Made by a program: the position numbers and the translations under genes
The notes under the pieces: generated by a model
The model's input: only the letters and a program-made list of their open reading frames with translations
Database searches by the model: none
Told to the model about the DNA's origin: nothing
Shown: positions 35,986-44,501 of the stretch, in pieces
Numbering within the stretch: the first letter of the stretch is position 1
Layout of the letters: each line of letters begins with the position of its first letter
Assembly: GCF_006965485.1 (NCBI RefSeq)
Contig: NZ_CP041360.1
Span: 4,258,501-4,322,500 of the forward strand
From: Spirosoma sp. KCTC 42546
Lineage (GTDB): Bacteria > Bacteroidota > Bacteroidia > Cytophagales > Spirosomataceae
DNA: 64,000 bases
Direction: 5' to 3'

Positions 35986-37011
35986 ATGAATTTTCGTATA
36001 GCTTACCTCCGCCAGCCATCAACAGTTTTACCAACTCAGAAGGCAATTAACACGGTTCTATTCCTTATCTGCCTCAGCTGGACAGCCTTATTGGTGGGAT
36101 GCTCGACTTCGGACGTTACCACACTAGGCGACTGGCGAACCCGCTCTGACCTTGATGGGGTAAGTCGTAGTGCATCCGTTGGTTTTGTCATTGGAAACGT
36201 AGCCTACATTGGCACGGGCACCACTTCTTCGAACGATCTCTTGAAAGACTTCTGGGCGTATGATCAATCCACTAATGCCTGGAGCCAGGTGTCCAATTTC
36301 GGGGGGGCTGCCCGTATTTCGGCTGTTGGGTTCGCTCTGGGCAACAAGGGGTACGTTGGCACCGGCGTAGACGCCAACAACAATCGGTTAAAGGACTTTT
36401 GGGAATTTGATCAGGCCGCTAATACATGGAATCAAATTGCCGATTTTGGCGGAACAGCCCGACGAAACGCGGTGGCCTTCGCGGTTAACAATAAAGGGTA
36501 TGTCGGCACTGGCTACGATGGAAATTACTTAAAAGATTTCTGGACGTACGACCCCGAAAGTGGTAGCTGGGAGAAGACTACCAGCTTTGGCGGAGGAAAG
36601 CGATTAGGAGCCATTAGCTTCATTATCAACAACATTGCCTATGTTGGCACCGGTACAAATGGCGCGGCTCTCACCGACTGGTGGGCCTACGACCCGGCGC
36701 AGGACCTATGGATCGAAAAGGGTGATTTCGAGGATGAAGAAACCGTAGCTCGTAGTTACGGAGTTGGTTTTGCAATCGGCTCACGGGGTTATGTGACGGC
36801 TGGAGACGGCAGCGCTACGGTTTGGCAATACAATCCTGATGATGATAGCTGGGCTGAATTTGGCGTCTTTGAAGGTGGTACCCGATTGTACGCACTGGGG
36901 TTCGCTATGAATGGGAAAGGGTACATCACAACGGGGCTTAGCGGAACGACTACCTTTGATGACCTATGGGAATTTGACCCCACCATCGCACAGGATACAG
37001 ACACATACTAA
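35986..37011 (+). CDS. Kelch-repeat lipoprotein
   Basis: The 341-residue product has a lipobox (WTALLVGCSTSD, Cys39) and six Kelch-type blades. Each reads like VGFALGNKGYVGTG...LKDFWEFDQAANTWNQIADF, with the conserved GKGYVGTG and W-x-YDP-x-x-x-x-W parts. The blades fill the mature protein, giving a six-bladed propeller likely to bind a ligand or a protein at the cell surface. Kelch lipoproteins are common in Cytophagales and not catalytic in themselves. The preceding lipoprotein gene is a likely partner by position. Confidence 0.82.
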   Translation: MNFRIAYLRQPSTVLPTQKAINTVLFLICLSWTALLVGCSTSDVTTLGDWRTRSDLDGVSRSASVGFVIGNVAYIGTGTTSSNDLLKDFWAYDQSTNAWSQVSNFGGAARISAVGFALGNKGYVGTGVDANNNRLKDFWEFDQAANTWNQIADFGGTARRNAVAFAVNNKGYVGTGYDGNYLKDFWTYDPESGSWEKTTSFGGGKRLGAISFIINNIAYVGTGTNGAALTDWWAYDPAQDLWIEKGDFEDEETVARSYGVGFAIGSRGYVTAGDGSATVWQYNPDDDSWAEFGVFEGGTRLYALGFAMNGKGYITTGLSGTTTFDDLWEFDPTIAQDTDTY

Positions 37012-37170
37012 CGCTTGACCAAATTTGACGCTCAAGGCCCATTGAATCACTTTTCGTTGATTTTCAATAAAATACAACTAACAGAATCTAGTAGTGTCTA
37101 GTTGGATTAAGTACTACAATCAACAAAAGCGTTCTTACTTATCAGTATAACTATCTACACAAGTAAAGTT

Positions 37171-37452
37171 ATGGTCGTCAGTCGAGAGGTGAATTTTACG
37201 GGGACATGCCCATCCATTACCGAAATAGTCTATCATGTACGTCAGCGAACAGGTGTTCCGGTTACGTATGTAGCTGATAAGTGGCTATTGGCAAACCCGC
37301 TCAATAAAGTTGACATTTTTAGTCTTTATCAGGATGGAGACCACACTATTGTCCTGACCAATGACGAACCCACAACTGATTTAGTAGGAGCCACACTCTA
37401 TGCCTTATTGGAAATGGGCGGTTCGTATAGTGATCAAGGCTATGCCCTATAG
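37171..37452 (+). CDS. Small uncharacterised protein
   Basis: The 93-residue product (MVVSREVNFTGTCPSITEIV to SYSDQGYAL) has no signal peptide and a mixed alpha/beta pattern (TEIVYHVRQRTGV, VDIFSLYQ, HTIVLTN, VGATLYALLEMGG). It reads like a complete small domain but I do not recognise the family. It lies alone between the Kelch gene and a 22-bp hairpin. A real gene is likely because the frame is clean and codon use resembles that of its neighbours. Confidence 0.5.
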   Translation: MVVSREVNFTGTCPSITEIVYHVRQRTGVPVTYVADKWLLANPLNKVDIFSLYQDGDHTIVLTNDEPTTDLVGATLYALLEMGGSYSDQGYAL

Positions 37453-37464
37453 CAACCGGCATAC

Positions 37465-37528
37465 ATACTATGAATTCGAGCGTAGAAATGGCAAGTTAGG
37501 ATCATGTCTACGCTCGAATTCATAGTAT
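37465..37528. terminator. 22-bp perfect hairpin
   Basis: Arms 37465-37486 and 37507-37528 are exact complements around 20 bases, 13 bases after the small gene stop and 29 bases before the next start. Confidence 0.7.
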
Positions 37529-37556
37529 ATTTACTGGAAAACGAATCCGGACGAAC

Positions 37557-38444
37557 ATGAACCGAATCAATAAAGAAGACATCAAACAAGAGGTATTTGA
37601 CCTGTATGATGATTATGCGCATAACCGGCTCGATCGGCGCGACTTTGTGCAAAAATTATCGACCTATGCCGTTGGCGGCCTTACCGTAGCCTCTTTGATG
37701 AGCTTTCTCATGCCTGATTACCAGGGCGCTATCCAGATCAAAGCCGACGATCCACGGTTAAAATCAGACTACGTCAATTATCCTTCTCCAAAAGGGGGCG
37801 GCACCATCAAAGCCCTGGTGTCGATGCCAGTGGATGCGAAAAAGAAACTTGGCGGTATTGTTGTGGTTCATGAAAATCGTGGATTGAATCCGCACATCGC
37901 AGATGTGGCCCGGCGAGCAGCTCTGGCCGGATTTATTACGATTGCGCCGGATGCGTTGACCCCATTGGGTGGCTATCCGGGCAATGACGATGAAGGTCGT
38001 GCGCTCCAAAGTAAGCGAGACCGAAATGAAATGTTAGAAGATTTTATTGCGGGCTATGAGTATCTAAAAGGCAACAAAGACTGCAACGGCAAAGTTGGTG
38101 TTGTTGGTTTTTGCTTTGGTGGGTGGATTGCCAATATGATGGCTGTGCGGTTACCCGATTTATCGGCAGCCGTTCCGTTCTATGGCGGGCAGCCAGCCGC
38201 TGAAGATGTTCCAAAAATAAAGGCTCCGCTCCTCTTGCAGTATGGCGAACTGGACAAAGGAGTTAATGCAGGTTGGCCAGCTTATGAAGCCGCGTTAAAG
38301 CAGAACAATAAAGAATACACCGCTTATGTGTATCCCAATGCAAACCACGGCTTTCATAATGATACGACCCCTCGTTATGACAAAGCAGCCGCCGAATTAG
38401 CCTGGAAACGTACTATTGACTTTTTCACTGCAAAATTGACCTAG
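37557..38444 (+). CDS. Dienelactone hydrolase family protein
   Basis: The 295-residue product has an N-terminal segment with a twin-Arg-like [20 protein letters not shown], suggesting export, then a full dienelactone hydrolase domain. The nucleophile is Cys186 in GFCFGG, the acid lies in [12 protein letters not shown] (near 236) and the His in NANHGFHND (near 264). Classical members open dienelactone rings in aromatic catabolism; many Bacteroidota members act on other esters and the substrate is unknown. It converges with an NTF2-like gene only 11 bases away. Confidence 0.87.
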   Translation: MNRINKEDIKQEVFDLYDDYAHNRLDRRDFVQKLSTYAVGGLTVASLMSFLMPDYQGAIQIKADDPRLKSDYVNYPSPKGGGTIKALVSMPVDAKKKLGGIVVVHENRGLNPHIADVARRAALAGFITIAPDALTPLGGYPGNDDEGRALQSKRDRNEMLEDFIAGYEYLKGNKDCNGKVGVVGFCFGGWIANMMAVRLPDLSAAVPFYGGQPAAEDVPKIKAPLLLQYGELDKGVNAGWPAYEAALKQNNKEYTAYVYPNANHGFHNDTTPRYDKAAAELAWKRTIDFFTAKLT

Positions 38445-38455
38445 TTTAATCTGGC

Positions 38456-38956
38456 TCACTTTCCACAAGCGGCACTTCCCGTGCAGGTTAAACTCACAAA
38501 CAGTTCGGAGCGGATTTTCCAGCCCGCGCCTGTTTTACGCCACATGGCCAGGTAAACACCCGTGATTGTTTGAACGCCATCCGGGCGCTGGAAACGACCA
38601 GTCCAATGCCCTTGCTCGGCTGCTAATGGAGCAGTCGAGCTTATTTTTATGCTCTCAGTATCACGAACATACCCCCTAAAATTTGGGTCATTGAACTGAA
38701 CCGCTACCGAAGCCAGCACCGAATCCCGGCTTGTTACGTGGGAGCCGCTTCCCCGGGTCACCTCAATATCTGGCAGCATCGTTTGCCCAAAGCCCGTCAG
38801 ATCACGGGCCTGAATTGCCTGGTTCGATTGTGCCCGGAGCGAACGTATAGCGGCTACGTCGGGCGATTCGGTAGTCTTCGTCTGAGCCAATAAGTGAAGC
38901 GAAAACAACAGGAACCCGATTGGCAATAGCAAAAAACGGTTTCGAAAAGGATTCAT
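38456..38956 (-). CDS. Secreted NTF2-like (DUF4440-type) protein
   Basis: The ATG at 38956 gives a signal peptide (FLLLPIGFLLFSLHLLAQ). The in-frame extension upstream runs through the REP-like hairpin and is not protein-like. The mature part of the 166-residue product is a cone-shaped NTF2 fold: AAIRSLRAQSNQAIQARDLT, TMLPDIEVTRGSGSHVTS and the final strands GWKIRSELFVSLTCTG. Such DUF4440-type domains bind small molecules or act as isomerase-like enzymes; the role here is unknown. It ends near the dienelactone hydrolase gene on the opposite strand. Confidence 0.78.
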   Translation of the reverse strand: MNPFRNRFLLLPIGFLLFSLHLLAQTKTTESPDVAAIRSLRAQSNQAIQARDLTGFGQTMLPDIEVTRGSGSHVTSRDSVLASVAVQFNDPNFRGYVRDTESIKISSTAPLAAEQGHWTGRFQRPDGVQTITGVYLAMWRKTGAGWKIRSELFVSLTCTGSAACGK

Positions 38957-39030
38957 AGAAATAAGTGAAAATTTTCTAACAGGGAAGCTGTTCAAACTTT
39001 TATTGTTTCCATGAAACAAGTGCGATTTGG

Positions 39031-39105
39031 CGTGTAATGCCGACCGTCCCGGTCGGGAGAGAAACAAGTTAATCCACACCCGACCGGGACGGTCGGCACT
39101 ACACG
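39031..39105. repeat. REP-like GC-rich hairpin, copy 2
   Basis: Arms 39031-39057 and 39079-39105 pair at 26 of 27 positions. The core is the same ccgaccgtcccggtcggg as at 24903-24973, in a different gene gap. Confidence 0.9.
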
Positions 39106-39164
39106 CGTCTTTCCTTACCATTTTGGAAAGTTTAAACAGCTTTAGGATTGACAAATCCGTTTGC

Positions 39165-40880
39165 TTACTGCAACCGGTAAACTGGATACCGGTTGTGCGT
39201 TTTTTCGTAATAGGGTGTCTGTCGATAGATGAAGTCTAACTGAGCGTCGGCGTTTTCGGCGAAAGCTTTATCAGATGCTCGTTTATCGTCCAGTTTTTTG
39301 CGGAGTGCGGGGTCTTTTTTCAGAAGTTCAGCGGCTGTATCTTCGAAAATATAATCGGAAAAATATTCTTTCTGGTCAAGTGAACTATCGAAGAAGTTCC
39401 AGGCGAAAAACGAATCGACACCCTGTGGTTCAAGCGTTTCAACGATATATCGATTGGTGGGTTGATTGGTCAGAACCAGGTAGTCGCCTTTGTAAAACTG
39501 AATTGTTTGTGACTCCGACCGCAGCTTAATACCCGAGTGAATATAATGGCCCTCATAAGGTCGTTGCGGGCTTTTGTAATCAGTGACGTAGTAGGCCGAT
39601 ACGGCCATTGAGGTATCTTTAGGCAGTATCTGTAGTATCACTCCATTGCGTTTGAGCAGACCAATCACCTCAAACCAGGCCTGAGGAATAACGTATGTTC
39701 GTGGCTTATCGACCTGTACATCAACGACAAAGTTATTCCAGTAGGGAATTCGCTTCGTGAACGGTTTCGAGCGATCGTAATACAGTCGTTTCAGGCCCGA
39801 CACCTCACTAGGTTTGTAGGCCGCTTCGTATCCCAGAAAGGTGATCGAATCGGTTTTACTACGATCCAACTTATAGCTTAACGGGAAGTTCGTCTGTTTA
39901 CGAACTTCCTCATTGGCTTTCCGGTAATTCGCCAGAATCGTTTGGGCATCCCGTTCACATAATCGCAGAACCGATTCGTCGAAGGCGTAGGAGGCTTTTA
40001 CCCGAGCCGGGTAGTCTTTCCACATATGCGTCTCCAGGGTGAATCCGAAACAGTTGAATAAGGCGGCATAGCCGGTTGAGTAACGGGGCGAATCGTTATA
40101 ACCCAGTAAACCACTCTCGGGGGTTTCCGAAAAACTGTTTATATACGGAGCCGGTGGAAAGCCCTGCCCGGTCAGCCGTTTATCGAGTTCAGGCTGGAAG
40201 GTTTGCGTCATGTAGCCAGACACGGTTGGGTGGAGTTTGTCTTTCTGCGTGGCGAAATAGGTCAATACATGCTGGTAGTCAGCGCCATCACTGGTGTGAT
40301 TGTCAATAAACACCTGTGGCTTCAACGATTGATACATCGTCTGAAACGCCTTCGTGTTTTCGGCTTCTGCCTTTATAAAATCGCGGTTCAGATTCAGGTT
40401 TCGGGCGTTTCCCCGAAAGCCATAGGATTCGGGTCCATTCTGGTTCACCCGCGATACTCCTCGATTCAAGGCGCCATCGATATTATAGACAGGCACGATG
40501 GCCAGTAGCACATTTTTGGGCAATTTATTCGCTTTTAATAAATCCCGCACCATCATCATACAGGCATCAATCCCTTCGGGTTCGCCGGGGTGAATACCGT
40601 TGTTAATCAGCAGGGTTACGCGATCAGGCCGAGCCGTGAATTGTTTATCAGCCGCTAACAAAAACACATGAAGTGGTTTTCCGATATCCGTTTTTCCCAC
40701 CTCAATGAGCTTGGCCTGATCATATTGCCGGTCTACTTGCTGATACCAGCTTATAATCTGGGCGTAGGTAGCCGTCTGATTCGTGTTGCGCTCGTAAGGG
40801 GTGAGATCTCCAACTTTAGCCTGGGCATACATAGCTGTTGGTAAGGCAATTAGAAAAAACAAAGCGTATATTTTGATCAT
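39165..40880 (-). CDS. Secreted M14 family zinc carboxypeptidase-like protein
   Basis: The ATG at 40880 starts a clean signal peptide (IYALFFLIALPTAMYAQ). Upstream in-frame codons belong to a hairpin. The 571-residue product is M14-like: the zinc motif NNGIHPGEPEGIDAC (His and Glu), the third ligand His in FIDNHTSDGADYQ, and the catalytic Glu in GFTLETHMW. Family members remove C-terminal residues from peptides or cell-wall stems; the substrate is not predictable. The C-terminal third is an added domain of unknown role. The neighbouring amidase gene is on the same strand but a hairpin lies between them. Confidence 0.87.
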   Translation of the reverse strand: MIKIYALFFLIALPTAMYAQAKVGDLTPYERNTNQTATYAQIISWYQQVDRQYDQAKLIEVGKTDIGKPLHVFLLAADKQFTARPDRVTLLINNGIHPGEPEGIDACMMMVRDLLKANKLPKNVLLAIVPVYNIDGALNRGVSRVNQNGPESYGFRGNARNLNLNRDFIKAEAENTKAFQTMYQSLKPQVFIDNHTSDGADYQHVLTYFATQKDKLHPTVSGYMTQTFQPELDKRLTGQGFPPAPYINSFSETPESGLLGYNDSPRYSTGYAALFNCFGFTLETHMWKDYPARVKASYAFDESVLRLCERDAQTILANYRKANEEVRKQTNFPLSYKLDRSKTDSITFLGYEAAYKPSEVSGLKRLYYDRSKPFTKRIPYWNNFVVDVQVDKPRTYVIPQAWFEVIGLLKRNGVILQILPKDTSMAVSAYYVTDYKSPQRPYEGHYIHSGIKLRSESQTIQFYKGDYLVLTNQPTNRYIVETLEPQGVDSFFAWNFFDSSLDQKEYFSDYIFEDTAAELLKKDPALRKKLDDKRASDKAFAENADAQLDFIYRQTPYYEKTHNRYPVYRLQ

Positions 40881-40892
40881 AAATAGTTCGAT

Positions 40893-40987
40893 TTTTATTT
40901 TTAACCGCAAAGGACGCAAAGCTCGCGAAGAATACACTTTGCGCTCTTTGCGATTCATCTTTGCGTCCTTTGCGGTTAAAAATAAAA
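40893..40987. repeat. 29-bp perfect hairpin, ACCGCAAAGGACGCAAAG-type
   Basis: Arms 40893-40921 and 40959-40987 are exact complements, and the loop itself contains further ctttgcg words. I recall this word as an intergenic repeat in many phyla. It separates the amidase and peptidase genes. Confidence 0.85.
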
Positions 40988-40990
40988 CAA

Positions 40991-42568
40991 TTAGACATTA
41001 CTCTTTTTTTTCTTCCTGGGTAAAACGGGTGTACTTGCTGGCGGTATTCGGTGAAGGGTTGCCTGTTCGTAGGCATAGCATAACTTCACCAGTGTTGGCT
41101 CACTAAACGGTCGGCCAAAGAATTGTAAACCAGCCGGTAAGTCAGTATATGTAAAACCCATTGGTACGGTAAAGGCCGGGAAGCCCGTTGGGGGTGAGAG
41201 TGCGTTGTTGTTCGTTCCCGACGGCGTGTTCAGATCGCCAATGAGCCGGGGTGGGTAACTAAACGTTGGATACACCAGTACATCGACCCCCGTTGAATCC
41301 ATCGCCCGAAGTAATAGCTGACGAAGCCGGGCACGCAATCCCAGATTTTTGGCCCAGCCTTTATGCGCTTCGGGTGCCAACGTATCAGCATCCGAGTCGA
41401 GTAACGTCTTTTCGATACTGGGGTGAAACTGCTTCGATTTGATAATGGACTTCAGGCTTTTATGGGGCGCATTGGGGCCTAAGTTGGCCAGGTATATATT
41501 GAAATCCCGCCGTAGTTGTGGAATCGTATCGAATGATTTATTGATGGTATCCAACTCAGGCACCCGAACTGAATCGACAACAATGGCTCCGGCCGCCCGG
41601 AGTTCATCCAGCGCCTTGTTGAACAGGGCATACACTTGTGGATCAGCATTCTTTGTCGTGCATAATTGCCGAAATACACCAATCCGGGCTCCTTTCAATC
41701 CGTTTTTATCCAGAAACTGCCGGTAAGTCTGCGGGATTTTCCCTTCACTGCGTCGGGTCACCGAATCAGCTTTATCATAGCCCACAATCACATCGAGCAC
41801 CCGTACAGCGTCTTCCACCGTCCGACAAATTGGCCCACCTGTATCATTTGTCATAGCTAGTGGGGCAATTCCATCGCGACTAACGAGCCCCAACGTTGGC
41901 CGAAAACCAACCAGACTTTGATGCGCAGAAGGCCCGCGAATAGAGCTGCCCGTATCGGTCCCCAGGCCAATGGTTCCAAAGTCAGCAGCTACAGCAGCAG
42001 CCGTTCCCCCACTCGAACCAGCCGTTGTTCGTTTCGTATCGTAGGGATTACGCGAATAGCCTGGCAAAATAGAACTCACCGAAAAGTTGCCCGACGTAGC
42101 AAACTCCGCCAGATTCGATTTGACAATAATGATTGCACCAGCCTCCCGAATTCGCTGTATAACAAAGGCATCTTTGGGCGGGATTGACTTTTTCATGGCC
42201 AGGGTTCCATTCGTGGTGGGCATGTCGAAGGTGTTGTAGTTATCTTTTACAATCACTGGAATACCATGCAGTGGGCCCACAAATTTTCCCGTTGCCTTAT
42301 ACAGGGAATCCAACCGATGAGCTTCGGTCAGTGCTTTGGGATTCACCATGATAATGGCATTCAGGAAAGGCCCCTGTTTGTCATACGCTTCGATCCGGTC
42401 GAGGTAAAGCTGTACGAGTTGCGCCGAGGTCAGTTTACCGGCTTGCATGGCCGTGTGCAGTTGATCGATGGTGGCTTCACGCAGTTGTTTCGGCTTGAAC
42501 GACTGTCCCTTGACAGATACAATCAGGCACAGAAAATTGAGTAAAAGAGGAAGTACAAGTTTCTTCAT
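40991..42568 (-). CDS. Secreted amidase (amidase-signature family)
   Basis: The 525-residue product has a signal peptide ending VSVKGQ. It has the Ser-cisSer-Lys triad of the amidase-signature family: Lys108 in PVIVKDNYN, cis-Ser185 in TTAGSSGG, and nucleophile Ser209 in GTDTGSSIRGP. The rest of the signature follows (LGLVSRDGIAPLAMTNDTGG). The product hydrolyses an amide bond; secreted relatives act on varied amides and the substrate is unknown. It is not a GatA, since a signal peptide is present and GatB/C are absent. A hairpin follows the stop. Confidence 0.88.
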   Translation of the reverse strand: MKKLVLPLLLNFLCLIVSVKGQSFKPKQLREATIDQLHTAMQAGKLTSAQLVQLYLDRIEAYDKQGPFLNAIIMVNPKALTEAHRLDSLYKATGKFVGPLHGIPVIVKDNYNTFDMPTTNGTLAMKKSIPPKDAFVIQRIREAGAIIIVKSNLAEFATSGNFSVSSILPGYSRNPYDTKRTTAGSSGGTAAAVAADFGTIGLGTDTGSSIRGPSAHQSLVGFRPTLGLVSRDGIAPLAMTNDTGGPICRTVEDAVRVLDVIVGYDKADSVTRRSEGKIPQTYRQFLDKNGLKGARIGVFRQLCTTKNADPQVYALFNKALDELRAAGAIVVDSVRVPELDTINKSFDTIPQLRRDFNIYLANLGPNAPHKSLKSIIKSKQFHPSIEKTLLDSDADTLAPEAHKGWAKNLGLRARLRQLLLRAMDSTGVDVLVYPTFSYPPRLIGDLNTPSGTNNNALSPPTGFPAFTVPMGFTYTDLPAGLQFFGRPFSEPTLVKLCYAYEQATLHRIPPASTPVLPRKKKKSNV

Positions 42569-42822
42569 TGTATACGGTCCGTAAACTATATCAATTACGT
42601 ATTGAGTAGAAATGGCAGAATAAAGTATTGATTAGAAAGAAGCTTGCCAATTTTTGAGATAAAAATAAGCTTACAAACAGAACAATCGCTATAGACCCAA
42701 AAAAGTCCAACTTTTCATCCGTTCCGTTTAAGGAAGTCAAAGTAAGCCTGCTGTTTGACCTTACCCAAACAAATCCCGTACTTGCATAGACTATTTTCTC
42801 CTACAAACTCTTACCAACAACA

Positions 42823-44415
42823 ATGAACCTCAATCGCAGAGATTTCCTCCGGCAGCTCGGCTTCGGAGCCGCTGGCCTGGCCATTGCCTCTACCCTGCCC
42901 GACACGAGTTGGGCTTTACCAGCCAAAACGGGAAAATTACCCCGTAGTTTACCTGAGGCACAAGGTGTTGCACCGGGCGGCCTACTTGATTTCGTGAATA
43001 CGGTGGAGGCTAAAAAGCTTAATATTCACAGCATGATGGTGCTTCGTCATGGCCAGGTCGTGGCGGAGGGCTGGTGGGCACCCTACGAACCCCAATACAT
43101 TCACACGCTCTATTCGCTAAGCAAAAGTTTTACGTCATCGGCAGTTGGGATGGCTGTTGCCGAGAAGCGATTAACGGTTGAGGATAAAGTTGTTTCGTTC
43201 TTCCCGAAAGAAGTGCCTGCCAACGTTAGTACGAATCTGGCAGCCATGCGGGTGAAAGATTTATTGACTATGTCGACGGGCCATGATAAGGATACGACCC
43301 CTGCCTTGCGGGGAGGTACAGACAACAACTGGATTAAATCATTCCTGGCACAACCTGTCGATCATGAGCCGGGAACATTTTATATGTACAACAGCGGTGC
43401 CACCTATATGCTGTCGGCCATTGTGCAGAAGCTAACGGGTCAAACCTTGCTTGAGTATTTAAAACCGCGTTTATTCGGGCCACTGGGTATTGAGGGTATG
43501 GATTGGGAAGTTGACCCAAATGGCATCAATACCGGTGGCTGGGGCTTACGGATTCGCACGGAAGATATTGCCAAATTCGGCCAGCTTTACTTACAGAAGG
43601 GTATGTGGAACGGGAAACGCCTACTGTCAGAAGCGTGGATTCATGACGCGACCATCAAGGAAGTTGAGTCGAAGGGCGGCAAAGGTGATGCCAGCGTCAA
43701 CGACTGGATTCAGGGATATGGGTACCAGTTCTGGCGATGCCGTAACGACGCTTATCGGGCCGATGGTGCGTTCGGACAGTTTTGCGTTGTGCTACCCAAA
43801 GAAGATGCCCTGATTGCCATCACTGCCGAATCAGCGAATACACAGGGAATTCTTGATGCTATATGGGATCATATTCTGCCAGCTCTTCGGGGAACGGGCC
43901 TACCCGCCGATAAAATAAAACAGGCTGCCTTAACGCAAAAACTGGCAACGCTCACGCTACCACCCAGTGTTTCGCAATTGGCCTCCTCTATACAACCTAA
44001 AATAAGCGGGAAGACATATGCCGTTGCGGATAATTCATTGCATGTAAAAGATGTAACTCTGACATTCGGAAAGGATGGCTGCATCTTTAAGCTTCAGGAC
44101 GACCAGGGCGATCATCAGGTATTGTGCGGCATTGGTCGCTGGCGGGATAGTACAACCACCTTATCCGTAGCCCCACTGTCGCTGACACCCACACCTGTAC
44201 CCAATGGCCCTAACCGAAAAGTGGCAGGCAGTGGTGGCTGGCAGGACGACACTACCTTTGTCATGACCTGGCGCTTTATCGAAACTGCCCACTACGAAAC
44301 CGTAACCTGTCGATTTGGTGCCGACGGTGTTCAGGTGGAATTTCAAAATAGCATAAGCATTATTACGAAAGGGAAAGACAAACGCCCTGTACTGGAAGGG
44401 AAGGCGGTAGCGTAG
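42823..44415 (+). CDS. Tat-exported serine hydrolase (class C beta-lactamase fold)
   Basis: The 530-residue product has a twin-Arg signal (NRRDFLRQLGFGAAGLAIA). The beta-lactamase/transpeptidase-like fold shows the SxxK motif (SLSK, Ser98 and Lys101) and a Tyr-x-Asn-like motif in FYMYNSGATYML. It probably cleaves an ester or peptide of unknown identity; no antibiotic role can be assumed. Residues after about 360 form an extra beta-rich domain often seen in such proteins. A weak TTTG plus TACTTG pair upstream (42754-42784) may be the promoter. A 33-bp hairpin lies just past the stop. Confidence 0.88.
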   Translation: MNLNRRDFLRQLGFGAAGLAIASTLPDTSWALPAKTGKLPRSLPEAQGVAPGGLLDFVNTVEAKKLNIHSMMVLRHGQVVAEGWWAPYEPQYIHTLYSLSKSFTSSAVGMAVAEKRLTVEDKVVSFFPKEVPANVSTNLAAMRVKDLLTMSTGHDKDTTPALRGGTDNNWIKSFLAQPVDHEPGTFYMYNSGATYMLSAIVQKLTGQTLLEYLKPRLFGPLGIEGMDWEVDPNGINTGGWGLRIRTEDIAKFGQLYLQKGMWNGKRLLSEAWIHDATIKEVESKGGKGDASVNDWIQGYGYQFWRCRNDAYRADGAFGQFCVVLPKEDALIAITAESANTQGILDAIWDHILPALRGTGLPADKIKQAALTQKLATLTLPPSVSQLASSIQPKISGKTYAVADNSLHVKDVTLTFGKDGCIFKLQDDQGDHQVLCGIGRWRDSTTTLSVAPLSLTPTPVPNGPNRKVAGSGGWQDDTTFVMTWRFIETAHYETVTCRFGADGVQVEFQNSISIITKGKDKRPVLEGKAVA

Positions 44416-44416
44416 T

Positions 44417-44500
44417 TTATTGTCATGGATAATCAGGAATGGTCATTTAGTTGCCGTTTGTTAGCAATAAATGACCATTCCTGACTATCCATGACAATAA
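44417..44500. terminator. 33-bp hairpin between convergent genes
   Basis: Arms 44417-44449 and 44468-44500 pair at 32 of 33 positions. It begins one base past the serine hydrolase stop and ends one base before the oxidase stop, so it probably serves both. Confidence 0.75.
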
Positions 44501-44501
44501 A

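Noticed and set aside
38957..39154. N-terminal extension of the NTF2-like protein
   Set aside because: The added residues are encoded by both arms of the REP-like hairpin; the ATG at 38956 directly precedes a good signal peptide.
40881..40958. N-terminal extension of the M14 peptidase
   Set aside because: These codons come from the arm of the accgcaaaggacgcaaag hairpin. The ATG at 40880 starts a signal peptide.
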